This document shows positions 9,757 to 19,297 of a stretch of DNA of 64,000 nucleotides, piece by piece. The notes under the pieces are model-generated. The model had not been told where the DNA came from. It ran no database searches and was given only the letters and a program-made list of their open reading frames with translations. Position 1 is the stretch's first letter, and every line of letters begins with the position of its first letter. Position numbers and translations under genes: made by a program. The DNA lies in the NCBI GenBank assembly GCA_011525915.1, contig WYBM01000027.1:85392-149391 (forward strand). Direction: 5' to 3'. This DNA comes from Ardenticatenaceae bacterium. GTDB taxonomy: Bacteria; Chloroflexota; Anaerolineae; Promineifilales; Promineifilaceae.

Positions 9757-9915
9757 TTATCAGAAGTCAGTGACCAGTGTTCAGTAGTCAGTGACCAGTG
9801 TTCAGTGGACAGTTACTGGCGTTAGGCCCTACTGGATACTGCCCACTGATGACTGAAAACTGATTTACTGGCGTTAGGCCCTACTGGATACTGCCCACTG
9901 ATGACTGAAAACTGA
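9757..9915. repeat. CAGT-type repeat block with 51-bp exact duplication
   Basis: A long run of CAGT-rich units (AGTCAGTGACCAGTGTTC repeated) followed by two identical 51-bp copies at 9813-9863 and 9865-9915. Each starts TTACTGGCGTTAGGCC and ends GACTGAAAACTGA. The block begins after CTAGCACCAGT and ends before CACTAG, giving imperfect inverted ends. It lies just past the 3' end of the ABC permease gene. Confidence 0.75.
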
Positions 9916-9934
9916 CACTAGCGCATGAATGGCC

Positions 9935-11638
9935 CTATGTCTCATCTGGCAATTTCATCTTTGCTATCAGTTCTGGTTCGCGTTCCAGTAGTAAATTACC
10001 GGCCAGCTTGCTGCCGCCCCCAAAAAGCGCCAGCGCGTAAGCCAGGCTCAGGAACAGGCCCCCAAATGCCAGCCAGGGCAGTGTCAGCCAGTAAGCGACC
10101 GCCAGGGGAATAAGCGCAGGCAGGCTAAAAACGAGGATGGAAAGAGGTACCAGGGTGATATAGGCACAGCCTGTCTTGGTGTCACCGCCTGACTGGAAAA
10201 GGCTGCGGCCGCGCCGCGATTCCAGGTTCATGGGGATGGGAAAGAGTACGGCCGCTACGCTGGTCACGGCCAGCGTGGTTATGCCCATGCTTAAAGAAGT
10301 CATCACCCCGGCCACACTCACCCAATTCCACTGCAAAAAGAGGAATAACCCGCTGATAAATAATAACGGCACCAGGGTGACCACAAACAGTGCCAGCCCT
10401 TTGGCCCAAAAAACGCGTTCGCGCCTGACCGGTGTCAGCAGCAGCGCGGGCAGCCCAAGCCCTTCCCAGGCCAACATATTTTGGGTATTGGCCCAAAACA
10501 AAAACATGGCATACAGGGGCAGCCCCAGGCCAACCCAGCCAGGTAAGCCGCTGCCCAATTGAAACCCCTCAAAGTCATCAGTGAAGAAAAAAGCCCCCAT
10601 GAAAAAGATGGGCATAAAGACACCCTGAATAACCCCCACGCGCCGCTGCGGAATGCGCCAGACCGACTTAAATTCTTTGCTCACCAGCAGCGCCAGATCA
10701 TCTGGCAGCCAGCCCAACCAGTCTCGCGGCTCTGTTTTGGGCGCCTTGGGGCGTGCTTCTTCACGCGGGCGCGTCATCCGCAAATACCCCTCGCCGGTTG
10801 TCAGGCGCACCAACAGCTTATACCAGACCCAGGTGATGATGGCCAACCAGGTTAATGAGTAGAGCAGCCAGGTGAGAGCCATCAGCCAGTCGGCAGCTAC
10901 GGCTCGTTCAATGGCTTTGGCCGCGGCCCCCGGCGGCAGCCACTGCAAAATGTCCAGTGGCTGCCAGGCTAACAGGGCTTCTTCTTGGGCTTCGCTCATC
11001 TGGCCAACCACATTACCAATAAACCGCTGCATACCAATGTTAATGAAGTAACACAAACCACCAATGGTTGAGGCCAGAATGATGGCCACATCGCGCACAC
11101 GGCGGCTTTGCATGATGCCGCCCACGGCCGTGCCTACAAACTGTCCGATGATCACCAGGTGCCCATAACTGAGTACCAAGGCCACTAAGACAACCACGGC
11201 CGTCAGGCTAGATGCCAACCCAAAGCCATAGATGATGGCCGCAAACAACGGCAGCATCAGGTACGTGGGGTAATCAAACACGGTACCCAAGATGACATTG
11301 GCAATAAGTGTACGCCGCTTAATAGGGTATACCATGAGCAGGGTGATATCCGCGCCTTCGTTGATAGAGGCAAAGATAATGGGGAAAACGAGCCAGATGA
11401 GCCAGAGCAGGATCAGCACACCGCCCAACAAGGCAGTAGGCCATTGGTCTTCCAGACGCCGGTAGCCAACGGCCGTACCAAATGCCGCCCCTAAAATCAA
11501 CGGCCCAAAGAGAAGGGTGACCAGGACGGCACCCACAATGCGCCCTCGCTCTCGGCCAAACTGACGCCACGTCAGTTTGCCCCTTAATCGCCACAGTGCC
11601 CATAGCTGGGTGCGGTCTTTGATGGTGACTTCATTCAT
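9935..11638 (-). CDS. ABC-2 type exporter permease
   Basis: A 567-residue polytopic membrane protein with about 12 hydrophobic helices in two halves, split by a charged cytosolic segment around residues 285-330 (RPREEARPKAPKTEP). It resembles the permeases paired with CcmA/NatA-type ATPases. The ATPase gene lies immediately upstream on the same strand (63 bp), so together they probably form an exporter. The substrate cannot be read from the sequence. The ribosome binding site before ATG 11638 is weak, which would fit translation following the ATPase gene. Several ACGGCCGT copies lie in the frame. Confidence 0.75.
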   Translation of the reverse strand: MNEVTIKDRTQLWALWRLRGKLTWRQFGRERGRIVGAVLVTLLFGPLILGAAFGTAVGYRRLEDQWPTALLGGVLILLWLIWLVFPIIFASINEGADITLLMVYPIKRRTLIANVILGTVFDYPTYLMLPLFAAIIYGFGLASSLTAVVVLVALVLSYGHLVIIGQFVGTAVGGIMQSRRVRDVAIILASTIGGLCYFINIGMQRFIGNVVGQMSEAQEEALLAWQPLDILQWLPPGAAAKAIERAVAADWLMALTWLLYSLTWLAIITWVWYKLLVRLTTGEGYLRMTRPREEARPKAPKTEPRDWLGWLPDDLALLVSKEFKSVWRIPQRRVGVIQGVFMPIFFMGAFFFTDDFEGFQLGSGLPGWVGLGLPLYAMFLFWANTQNMLAWEGLGLPALLLTPVRRERVFWAKGLALFVVTLVPLLFISGLFLFLQWNWVSVAGVMTSLSMGITTLAVTSVAAVLFPIPMNLESRRGRSLFQSGGDTKTGCAYITLVPLSILVFSLPALIPLAVAYWLTLPWLAFGGLFLSLAYALALFGGGSKLAGNLLLEREPELIAKMKLPDET

Positions 11639-11701
11639 TGTCGGTTAGCGGTAAGCGGTTATCGGTAGGCCAGCCTTTGGTTCCCGATGACCGTTTATAC
11701 A

Positions 11702-12487
11702 TTACGGATTTCCAAGCCAAGAGAGCCTACCTTCGGCCGCAGTCTCATCAACGGCACCTACAGCCCGTAAAAAAACATCCTCTAGTGTGGCATCTTCGCC
11801 ATGCTGGGCCTGGGCACGCAGTTCATCCATCGTGCCTTCAGCCACCAGACGGCCGTCACTAATGACCCCTACCCGCGAACAAAGCCTTTCTACTACCTCC
11901 AGAATGTGTGAAGTAAAAAAGATGGTGGCCCCTCTTTCACGCAGCCGCCGCAGCACGTCTCGAATGACACGCCCGGAGATGGCGTCAATGCCTTCAAACG
12001 GCTCATCCAGGAACAGCACCCGTGGGTTATGGATAATGGCCGCCGCTAAGGCTGTCTTTTTACGCATACCATGTGAATAATCGACGATGAGCTTGTCGGC
12101 ATCGTCGGTCAGGGCCAGCAGGCCTAGCAATTCTTCAGTTCGCTGTGCCACTTCTTGTTTGGACACACCGTACATAGTGCCGGAAAAGCGGATAAATTCG
12201 CGGGCGCTTAGCCGCTGGTACATCTGCAGCCCTTCCGGCAGCACACCCAGGCGTTTTTTAGCCTCCAAGGGATTCGCCCACATATCAACACCCGTGATGA
12301 GGCACTGCCCGGCCGACGGCCGTAACAACCCCACCAGCATGTTAATGGTGGTAGACTTTCCGGCCCCATTTGGCCCCAGGAAGCCATAAAACTCTCCTTC
12401 AGCCACGTGTAAATCCAGGTTATCTACGGCCGTTTTTTTGTCGAAGTAGCGCGTCAACCCCCGCGCCTCCACTGCCCATTCGCTCAT
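11702..12487 (-). CDS. ABC transporter ATP-binding protein (ABC-2 exporter type)
   Basis: A 261-residue ATPase: Walker A GPNGAGKST at about 39-47, a signature region read as YSHGMRKKTALAAA in place of LSGGQ, Walker B VLFLDEP, and a switch His in FFTSHILE. The degenerate signature is common among ATPases of this exporter group (SHGMRQR/K type). The C-terminal ~40 residues (from EGTMDELRAQAQ) match the usual DrrA-type tail. It is the first gene of the pair with the permease downstream and energises export of an unknown substrate. Confidence 0.9.
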   Translation of the reverse strand: MSEWAVEARGLTRYFDKKTAVDNLDLHVAEGEFYGFLGPNGAGKSTTINMLVGLLRPSAGQCLITGVDMWANPLEAKKRLGVLPEGLQMYQRLSAREFIRFSGTMYGVSKQEVAQRTEELLGLLALTDDADKLIVDYSHGMRKKTALAAAIIHNPRVLFLDEPFEGIDAISGRVIRDVLRRLRERGATIFFTSHILEVVERLCSRVGVISDGRLVAEGTMDELRAQAQHGEDATLEDVFLRAVGAVDETAAEGRLSWLGNP

Positions 12488-12597
12488 GTCAACTCACCCT
12501 TATACTCCTAATGTTCCTTGCCTCCAACTGGCTTCCTTACGATCATTTGGGCCATAAGTCGCACACCTGGAGGTGCCTATGTTAAACATGTGCTGCT

Positions 12598-13236
12598 CTA
12601 TAAACCGAAACTGGATGTTAACGTTGGCATGGCGGCACTCACAGCTTCCAGGGTGGGAATGAGTACGTCATAATTGCTGCGCAGCAGTTCAATCAATTCG
12701 TGAATGGCCGCCAACGCCCAGGCATCATCAGCACCACGTATGTCATAGACGTTGACGATATGGGCTACAAGCAGTTGGTCTACCGGCACTGGTGTACCCA
12801 CGGCACGCAAAATCAGGCGCAGGTAACCCAAGTCATCGGTGAAGGCCCGCACATCCTGCGGGTCTGCCACCAGTTCCACTGGATCCAGGTTCAGGGGGGG
12901 GCGCGGCGGCAGTGTATGATGAATGCGGCCGTCCTGCACATACCCCACGGCCATGACACTCATCTCTACGGGCAGGATACGGTTTTCCCGTTGGTCTTGA
13001 ATAGCCGACGGCCGTGGCGCTTCTGCCAGTACCAGCCGCCGCACCAACGGGTCATCATCAATGAGCATATCGTAAATAAGGCCATAGATCGCCTCCCGTT
13101 CGTCCACGGGCCGGGCCCGCACCAACCCGCCAAACGCCGGCACCTGCAGCTGCCCCACCCGGCAGCCCACGGCAAACCCGGCCGTGCTGGCCCGTAAAAT
13201 ACGGCCGATTTCTTGATTTGTCGTCAGGTTTGTCAA
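12598..13236 (-). CDS. HAS-barrel-like protein next to NurA
   Basis: A 212-residue protein of unrecognised family. Its N terminus, EIGRILRASTAGFAVGCRV followed by PAFGGLVRA, resembles the HAS barrel at the start of HerA-type ATPases, and it contains an LNLDPVELVADPQDVRAF segment. No ATPase motifs are present. It lies 51 bp downstream of nurA on the same strand, so an accessory role in the NurA-HerA end-processing machine is a context-based guess. The start is TTG 13236 with GAGGG five bases upstream. The spacer 12488-12597 shows no gene. Confidence 0.55.
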   Translation of the reverse strand: MTNLTTNQEIGRILRASTAGFAVGCRVGQLQVPAFGGLVRARPVDEREAIYGLIYDMLIDDDPLVRRLVLAEAPRPSAIQDQRENRILPVEMSVMAVGYVQDGRIHHTLPPRPPLNLDPVELVADPQDVRAFTDDLGYLRLILRAVGTPVPVDQLLVAHIVNVYDIRGADDAWALAAIHELIELLRSNYDVLIPTLEAVSAAMPTLTSSFGL

Positions 13237-13287
13237 GTATCCCTCGCCAGATGAGATTATCAGGCGCTGCGCCTTTAATCTCTACAC

Positions 13288-14502
13288 TTAAAATCCCTTA
13301 TGGCGGGTTTTGCCGCCACGGGCGATATTTTTGCTGCTTTGTTTGGCGGTGATGGCCTGGTTGATGCCGTGACGGGCCATGATCACATCAATCATAAAGT
13401 TGAGCTGTTCCTGGTCACGATGGCTGACCACGGCCGTTTCATCGGCCCGGGCCAACACGTAAGGGTAATCACCCAGAATCTGACACTGATCATACACCAG
13501 GCCATGCACGGCCGTCACCCACGTCTCATGTTGGGCTACCCACAAAGGAATGTCTACACGGGCAATCTGACGGCCGTGCCCGCCTGGATTTAAATAAAAA
13601 AAACAGACTTCATTGGCCTGATGCTGCGCCGTAAATTTGTGGTTGGGATCAGATACGGTCACAAAAACCTTGCTGCGCTGACCAGGTGCCAACACCTGGC
13701 TGAATAGATGCACATCTGTCACCCCCCGGTTAGCCAGGCGCTGACCTAATGATTTCCATTCAAACGCCGGCTCATTTAAGGCCTCAATGGAGCGCAGCAG
13801 GGTGGTAACATAGGCGGTGGCCGGGCGGTCAATGTAGCCAGCCAGCAGCCCGCCGGCCTGCCTGATTTTGCTCATGCTCTCACCCCACTCGGTCACGGCC
13901 GTGTTTTCGGCCACCCCTGCCGAGCCAATGGGCCAATACAACAGCCGTTGGTCTAACATGGCCAATACCGGGGGGGGCGCGGCCTGGTACTCTTCCGTTT
14001 TCTGAGCCAACATGCCAATTTCGGCCAGGTCACGCTCGATGTTTACGGTGCCGCCGGTATCGTCAAAGGTATCCTCGTTTATCTCAGCCTGCGGGTAGCG
14101 TAAGGTGGGCACAGAAAACTGGTCAGGGGCTCGGCTGCTGCCATGATGGTAAACCACGCCGCCCACGTTAATGAGGTAATAAAGGTAAGCAGCATGACGG
14201 TCGGGGCGAATTTGGGAACCATCGGTGGCGATGATGGTGGCCTGGGGCGGCGGCGGTGGGGCGGGCACCGCTGTATTAAGCGGTTCGGTTTCATTTAACG
14301 GCCGGGCCGAACGGTAAAACTTGGGGTCGGCTTTAGCGGCGGCTTCGGCCAGTGCCTGCCGGACAGCCACCCAATCGGTGGCATAATGTGCCAACAGGTC
14401 ATGAGAGAGCGTCACCGCCGCCGCCTGGCGCCCCAAACGCAGCGCCGCTACCTGCGCCATCTGGTCAATCTCTGGCGTGAGTTGCTCAAATTCCAGTGCC
14501 AT
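13288..14502 (-). CDS. nurA: NurA-type DNA repair nuclease
   Basis: A 404-residue protein with the NurA nuclease pattern: IIATDGSQI (catalytic Asp, about residue 90), then LYYLINVGGVVYHHGS, a central VLAMLDQRLLYW (second metal-binding Asp) and a C-terminal block with YVLARADETAVVSHRDQEQLNFMIDVIMARHG. NurA works with the HerA hexameric translocase in DNA end resection, best known from archaea. A HerA-like ATPase is encoded at 30823-32544, about 16 kb away, and a HAS-barrel-like gene follows at once. AAGGAT precedes ATG 14502. The C terminus ends in a basic tail. Confidence 0.85.
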   Translation of the reverse strand: MALEFEQLTPEIDQMAQVAALRLGRQAAAVTLSHDLLAHYATDWVAVRQALAEAAAKADPKFYRSARPLNETEPLNTAVPAPPPPPQATIIATDGSQIRPDRHAAYLYYLINVGGVVYHHGSSRAPDQFSVPTLRYPQAEINEDTFDDTGGTVNIERDLAEIGMLAQKTEEYQAAPPPVLAMLDQRLLYWPIGSAGVAENTAVTEWGESMSKIRQAGGLLAGYIDRPATAYVTTLLRSIEALNEPAFEWKSLGQRLANRGVTDVHLFSQVLAPGQRSKVFVTVSDPNHKFTAQHQANEVCFFYLNPGGHGRQIARVDIPLWVAQHETWVTAVHGLVYDQCQILGDYPYVLARADETAVVSHRDQEQLNFMIDVIMARHGINQAITAKQSSKNIARGGKTRHKGF

Positions 14503-14563
14503 ATCCTTAAAAGTTTAGCACGAATGTGCGCCTGCCACGAATGGCAAGTGTTTGTTTAAGCGT

Positions 14564-15097
14564 TCATCCTGCTACCCCATCATAGAGATGCGGTGAGACA
14601 AAGGGAGCCAGCGCATAGGCCACGGCCGTGGCAAAGGCCTCACCACGCACCACCAGGTTGTTGGTGAGGGCGCCCACCGCGCCCCCTTTTTGCTTGGTGT
14701 TACGGTCGGCCAGTATCTCATCGATGACCTGGCCCAATTCTTCACCATTGTGCACACGTTGGGCAATGTGTTCTGGTAAGGGCAGGCGGGCACAGCCACC
14801 CAGGCCGGTACGGCCGTCACTGGCGACAACAGCCACCCATCCTTGTAGTACCAACCCAAATGGCTCCGGATGTACCCCTCCTTCCAGGCCAATGCCCATG
14901 TCGGCCTGCAGGGCCTCTTGGGCTGCCCGCGCCCGATTGTACGCCCCGGTGATCGTCTCGGCGTCATTCATGGGCATGGCGCTGACGCCGCTGGGCACAA
15001 CCAATGAGATGACTTCCGCGTCGGGCCAGAGGTGTGATACATGTGTGGTCACGGCCGTGACCTTAATAGGGTTCGTTGAACCAACAGCAATTTTCAT
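14564..15097 (-). CDS. yjjX: inosine/xanthosine triphosphatase (YjjX/DUF84)
   Basis: A 177-residue protein of the DUF84 ITPase family that hydrolyses non-canonical purine triphosphates such as ITP and XTP. It starts MKIAVGSTNPIKVTAV, carries VPSGVSAMPMNDAETITGAYNRARAA, then GIGLEGGV, and ends with KQKGGAVGALTNNLVVR; all are family signatures. Its length is typical. It follows the GbsR-type regulator by 53 bp on the same strand. No clear Shine-Dalgarno precedes ATG 15097. Confidence 0.9.
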   Translation of the reverse strand: MKIAVGSTNPIKVTAVTTHVSHLWPDAEVISLVVPSGVSAMPMNDAETITGAYNRARAAQEALQADMGIGLEGGVHPEPFGLVLQGWVAVVASDGRTGLGGCARLPLPEHIAQRVHNGEELGQVIDEILADRNTKQKGGAVGALTNNLVVRGEAFATAVAYALAPFVSPHLYDGVAG

Positions 15098-15150
15098 AGG
15101 AAAAGGAGGGCGATCAGTGATTAGCCTTACCCCTAATCGCTGATGGCCAC

Positions 15151-15687
15151 CTACCCAATCTCAATCTTTGTCACGGCTTCAAAATCCACCGTTTTGGCCG
15201 TACCCAAGACTGTTTCCAGGGCCATTTGGGCGAATTGGAAAAAGCCTTGCAGGTCGGCAATGCGTTCCAGGTAATATTCGGCCAATTCCCGCTCTTCGGG
15301 TGTCAGTTCGGTGCGGGCAGATTGCAATGTGGTCACGCTGTCACTCAACACCTGCAGCGCCATCTGCACTTCACGCCGCTCCCGGCTGTTCAGCACATGG
15401 CGAATGACCTGCCATAGGTCAGATTCTGCCTGGTAATATTTTTTACGCTCACCACGCATCCACACTTCTTTGGCCATGCCCCAACGCTCCAGATCACGCA
15501 TATTCATGCTGACAGAGCCTTTGCTGATTTGCAATTGGCTGGCCAGATCATCTAATGACAGGGGATCTGGGTTCAGCAGCAAGGTGCCATACAAACGGCC
15601 CATGACGTCATTAAAGCCAAAAAAGCGGGCCAGCCGCCCCAACCCGGCCACCGTGCTTTCATTTACGCCGATTAATGTTTCGTGCAT
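15151..15687 (-). CDS. GbsR/MarR-type transcriptional regulator
   Basis: A 178-residue winged-helix protein: an N-terminal helix region, then LYGTLLLNPDPLSLDDLASQL and QISKGSVSMNMRDLERWGMAKEVWMRGERKKYYQAE as the HTH and wing, and a C-terminal helical dimerisation part. The KGSVSMNMRDLERWG segment is typical of GbsR-like regulators, often linked to osmoprotectant transport; no such transporter is in the window. ATG 15687 has AGGGGA upstream; the longer frame to 15780 includes operator-like DNA and is unlikely. A palindromic site lies in its own promoter, suggesting autoregulation. Confidence 0.85.
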   Translation of the reverse strand: MHETLIGVNESTVAGLGRLARFFGFNDVMGRLYGTLLLNPDPLSLDDLASQLQISKGSVSMNMRDLERWGMAKEVWMRGERKKYYQAESDLWQVIRHVLNSRERREVQMALQVLSDSVTTLQSARTELTPEERELAEYYLERIADLQGFFQFAQMALETVLGTAKTVDFEAVTKIEIG

Positions 15688-15697
15688 AATTTCCCCT

Positions 15698-15716
15698 ACG
15701 TTCAGAACGTTTTGAA
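15698..15716. promoter_or_regulatory. probable GbsR-type operator
   Basis: Two overlapping palindromes lie just upstream of the regulator start: ACGTTCAGAACGT (15698-15710, perfect around a central base) and TTCAGAACGTTTTGAA (15701-15716, one mismatched pair). Position and symmetry fit an autoregulatory operator. Confidence 0.5.
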
Positions 15717-15789
15717 TGTTGGGTGAATTATAAGGGGCATGTAGCAAGTTGCAAGTGACAGGCCCAAAAGGGACCAACATTGGTCCCCT

Positions 15790-16620
15790 CTACAGGTTAC
15801 CCAAAACGGGAAATACCGGCCCGTGCCCACCCCCCAACTGCCAGGAAGCACTGTTTTGAATGGCCTGAGCAGTAAATTGATGGGCTAGGGTAACGGCCGT
15901 TTTTACCGTATCCCCTCGTGCCAAGGCCACACATACTGCCGCCGCCAACGTGTCCCCGGCCCCATGTGTGTTGATGGTTTCCAAGCGCGGCGAACGCACC
16001 TCGTGAAGCTGTTGGCCATCGTAAAACATATCTACCATCTCCTGCCCTTGCCGCCCGCCTTTGAGCAAAACATTTCGGGCCCCCAGCTGATGCAGGCGGC
16101 GGCACAGCCAGGACAACCGGGTAAGATCATGAGGATCTGGCGATGGTGTGTTGAGCAAAACGGCTGCCTCATGATAATTGGGGGTGAGCAGCGCGGCCAA
16201 AGGCAGTAGATAGCTTATGTAAAGCTGACGCGCCAGGTCAGGGAACATCGGCTGCCCACGATGGTTCACTAAAACAGGGTCAATGACGACCTGGCGGCAG
16301 CCGTACTGTTGCAGCTTCGCCGAGATAGTGATGATCAAGTCAGCACGGCCGATAAACCCGGTTTTTATGGCTGCCGCGCCATAGTCAGACAGCACCGCGT
16401 CCAGTTGGGCAGCCACAAAGGCCGGGGACATACATTGCACGGCATTGACGGCACGCGAATTTTGGGCAGTCACGGCCGTAATCACGCTCATACCGTAGGC
16501 TCCCAACACCGCCCATGTACGCAAATCGGCTTGCAGCCCGGCCGCGCCACCGCTGTCAGAACCAGCAATTGTCAAAAGTTTAAGGGGAGGGGAAGGTTGA
16601 TGGTTCACCAAATTCCTCAT
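15790..16620 (-). CDS. thiD: hydroxymethylpyrimidine/phosphomethylpyrimidine kinase
   Basis: A 276-residue ribokinase-fold enzyme that phosphorylates HMP and HMP-P in thiamine biosynthesis. It carries LLTIAGSDSGGAAGLQADL at the N terminus, TAVTAQNSRAV, AIKTGFIG, VVIDPVLVNHRG and the anion-hole motif THGAGDTLAAAV near residue 240, where the GAGD Asp is the catalytic base. The start is uncertain: ATG 16620 is preferred over GTG 16641, and neither has a strong ribosome binding site. The gene is divergent from pfkA with a short shared spacer. No other thiamine genes and no TPP riboswitch were seen. Confidence 0.9.
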   Translation of the reverse strand: MRNLVNHQPSPPLKLLTIAGSDSGGAAGLQADLRTWAVLGAYGMSVITAVTAQNSRAVNAVQCMSPAFVAAQLDAVLSDYGAAAIKTGFIGRADLIITISAKLQQYGCRQVVIDPVLVNHRGQPMFPDLARQLYISYLLPLAALLTPNYHEAAVLLNTPSPDPHDLTRLSWLCRRLHQLGARNVLLKGGRQGQEMVDMFYDGQQLHEVRSPRLETINTHGAGDTLAAAVCVALARGDTVKTAVTLAHQFTAQAIQNSASWQLGGGHGPVFPVLGNL

Positions 16621-16721
16621 ATCAATCAGGCGATAACGCACAAAACTTTAGAATCATGGTAAAATAATTTTTCGCATTCAGGCACCAGTTTACTGGAAAA
16701 CAGGCCATGAGGAGAGATGAC

Positions 16722-17843
16722 ATGGCAAAATATGTAGGTATCTTAACCGCCGGCGGTGATACACCTGGTCTCAACGCCGCCATCCGCGGCATCGGCAAAA
16801 CGGCCCTGGGCATGGGCATGAACGTCATTGGCTTTCGTGACGGCTTTCACGGTCTGCTAGGAGACCGTACCGTCCGCCTGGACAGTGACACTTTATCTGG
16901 CATCCTGACCATAGGCGGCACCATCCTGGGCACCAGCCGGGACAAACCTCACAAAATGCCTATGGGCGGGAAAAAGCTGGATATGACCGACGCCATGATG
17001 GACACCTACCGTAAACACAACCTGGACGTACTCGTTTGCCTGGGAGGGGGCGGTACATTAAAAAATGCTTACCGCCTCATGAAAAAGGGCATGAACATCA
17101 TCAACCTACCCAAAACCATTGACAATGACGTGGCCATGACAGACGTGACCTTTGGGTTTGACACCGCTTTAGGCATTGCCACTGAAGCCATTGACCGCCT
17201 GCACAGCACAGCCCACAGCCACCATCGCATTATTGTGGTAGAGACGATGGGGCATAATACTGGCTGGCTGGCGCTGGGTGCCGGCCTGGCCGGGGGCGCC
17301 GACGTCATCTTGATCCCTGAAATTCCTTACAATGTGGAGATTGTGGCAGAAGCGATTAAAAGGCGGCATCGCCACGGCCGTGGGTTCAGCATTGTGGCTG
17401 CTTCTGAAGGCGCCATGCCCCAACACATTGCCGGGGATCTACAAATAGCCCAGCAGGCCCTGGAAAAGGCCAAGACTAAACAGGCACGCCGTGAAGCCAA
17501 AAGCAGGCTGGCCGAGGTAGAAGCCCGGCGCGCCCACAGCACCATTCATATGTCTGAACAACTAGAAAATTTAACTGGATTAGAGTCACGGGTAACCATT
17601 CTAGGCCACGTGCAGCGGGGGGGCACCCCCTCGGCCGTCGATCGATTGCTCACCACGCAGCTGGGCTCAGCCTGTGTGAGCCTGATTCGTGATGGGCAGT
17701 ATGGGGTGATGATGGCGGTTCGTGGGCAGGACACCGTGCCTGTACCTATTGAGCAGGTTGTGGGCAAACGAAAAATAGTGCCGCTGGATCACCCCTGGGT
17801 GGAAAGTGCCCGCAAATTGGGCACCTGTCTGGGGGATACGTAG
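16722..17843 (+). CDS. pfkA: 6-phosphofructokinase
   Basis: A 373-residue glycolytic enzyme phosphorylating fructose 6-phosphate. Visible motifs are [50 protein letters not shown] (catalytic base Asp in TIDND), [12 protein letters not shown] and [14 protein letters not shown]. The nucleotide loop reads [10 protein letters not shown] where E. coli PfkA has GGDGS, so the Mg-contacting Asp is Gly; Lys replaces Gly in PKTIDND as in PPi-type and group III enzymes. The phosphoryl donor (ATP or PPi) cannot be fixed from this mix. It is longer than E. coli PfkA, with a charged helical insert (about 245-280). ATG 16722 has AGGAGA upstream. Confidence 0.9.
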   Translation: MAKYVGILTAGGDTPGLNAAIRGIGKTALGMGMNVIGFRDGFHGLLGDRTVRLDSDTLSGILTIGGTILGTSRDKPHKMPMGGKKLDMTDAMMDTYRKHNLDVLVCLGGGGTLKNAYRLMKKGMNIINLPKTIDNDVAMTDVTFGFDTALGIATEAIDRLHSTAHSHHRIIVVETMGHNTGWLALGAGLAGGADVILIPEIPYNVEIVAEAIKRRHRHGRGFSIVAASEGAMPQHIAGDLQIAQQALEKAKTKQARREAKSRLAEVEARRAHSTIHMSEQLENLTGLESRVTILGHVQRGGTPSAVDRLLTTQLGSACVSLIRDGQYGVMMAVRGQDTVPVPIEQVVGKRKIVPLDHPWVESARKLGTCLGDT

Positions 17844-17868
17844 AGACGTTGCCAGCAACGTCTCTACG
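17839..17868. repeat. palindromic interspersed repeat overlapping the pfkA stop; possible terminator
   Basis: CGTAGAGACGTTGC-CA-GCAACGTCTCTACG is a perfect 14-bp inverted repeat. It includes the pfkA TAG and lies between convergent pfkA and icd. Palindromes built on GTAGAGACGTTGC are, as I recall, common dispersed intergenic repeats in cyanobacteria. It could also act as a hairpin terminator, though no T-run follows. Confidence 0.65.
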
Positions 17869-17879
17869 GCAAAACCGGG

Positions 17880-19118
17880 TTACATATTGGCCACAATCGC
17901 CTGCCCAAATTCTGAGCAGCTTAGCTTCGTCGCCCCTTCAATCTGGCGGTGCAAATCATAGGTGACGGTCTTGTTTTCAATGGTTTTGGTCATAGCCGCC
18001 ACAATGATGTCAGCTGCTTCCTGCCAGCCCATGTATTCCAGCATCATCACGCCACTGAGGATCAGGCTGCCAGGGTTGACCATATCCTTGCCCGCATATT
18101 TAGGCGCGGTGCCGTGCGTGGCCTCAAACAAGGCCACACCATCGCCAATGTTACCACCAGGCGCCATGCCCAGGCCGCCCACCTGCGCCGCGGCCGCATC
18201 GCTCATATAGTCGCCATTCAGGTTTAAGGTGGCAATCACGTCATAATCAACGGTGCGTGTCAGCAATTGTTGCAGCATGTTGTCAGCAATTACATCTTTG
18301 ACAATGATATCCATACCTGTTTGGGGGTTTTGCAATGTGTGCCAGGGGCCACCATCCAGCGGCTGTGCGCCAAATTCATCCCGCGCCAATTCATACCCCC
18401 AATCGCGGAATGCCCCTTCGGTGAACTTCATAATGTTTCCCTTGTGCACCAGGGTGACACTGGGGCGGTTGTGGTCAATGGCGTACTGGATGGCCTGACC
18501 AATGAGCCGTTTGGAACCAAAGGCGCTGACGGGCTTAATGCCGATGGCCGCGTCCATGCGTACATGTTTGCCTAACTTGTCATTCATAAACGTGACAATG
18601 GCTTTTGCTTCCTCAGATTCAGCCGGCCATTCCACACCAGAGTACACATCTTCCGTATTCTCACGGAAAATGACAATATCCATCAATTCTGGCTGGCGCA
18701 TAGGGCTGGGCGTGCCGGGAATGTAACGTACCGGGCGCACACAGGCATACAAATCCAGTACCTGACGCAGGGTGACGTTCAGGCTGCGGAACCCTCCGCC
18801 AACAGGCGTAGTTAGCGGCCCTTTGATGCCCACCAGGTATTCGCGCATGGCGTCGAAGGTTTCTTCGGGCATGTAGTTGCCCTCGTAAAGAGCAGCCGCT
18901 TTTTCGCCGGTGTAAATTTCCATCCAGGCGATCTGGCGCTTACCACCATAAGCTTTGGCCACGGCCGTGTTCCACACGTGCAGCGACGCTGGTGTAATAT
19001 CTACGCCAATACCATCACCCTCAATGTAGGCCACAATAGGGTTATCTGGCACGTTAAGCTTGCCATTTTCATACGTGATTTTATCGCCACCCGGCACTTG
19101 AATTTTGGAAAAAGCCAT
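17880..19118 (-). CDS. icd: isocitrate dehydrogenase (NADP-dependent type)
   Basis: A 412-residue TCA-cycle enzyme oxidising isocitrate to 2-oxoglutarate. It is close to the E. coli Icd type: [39 protein letters not shown] (substrate-binding Ser/Asn/Arg set; the Ser is the phosphorylation site in E. coli), [33 protein letters not shown] with the catalytic Lys, and the metal-binding region [12 protein letters not shown]. The C-terminal [16 protein letters not shown] is typical. ATG 19118 has AGGAG upstream; the longer frame to 19148 lacks support. Upstream 19119-19297 shows no gene. Confidence 0.95.
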   Translation of the reverse strand: MAFSKIQVPGGDKITYENGKLNVPDNPIVAYIEGDGIGVDITPASLHVWNTAVAKAYGGKRQIAWMEIYTGEKAAALYEGNYMPEETFDAMREYLVGIKGPLTTPVGGGFRSLNVTLRQVLDLYACVRPVRYIPGTPSPMRQPELMDIVIFRENTEDVYSGVEWPAESEEAKAIVTFMNDKLGKHVRMDAAIGIKPVSAFGSKRLIGQAIQYAIDHNRPSVTLVHKGNIMKFTEGAFRDWGYELARDEFGAQPLDGGPWHTLQNPQTGMDIIVKDVIADNMLQQLLTRTVDYDVIATLNLNGDYMSDAAAAQVGGLGMAPGGNIGDGVALFEATHGTAPKYAGKDMVNPGSLILSGVMMLEYMGWQEAADIIVAAMTKTIENKTVTYDLHRQIEGATKLSCSEFGQAIVANM

Positions 19119-19297
19119 TTTGTATCTCCTGTTATGGAATGTTGACAACGCAATTCTGCTGTGAAGTTGCGATTTATGCTTGTAGTTAGCAGGGGATTAT
19201 ACCTATTTCCCCAAGCGTGGGCGACTTGCGAAAAAGGCTGGCGCTGCGTGCGCTATGCACAGCGCCAGTCCATCAGATTCAGGCAGTTTAGTACTAG

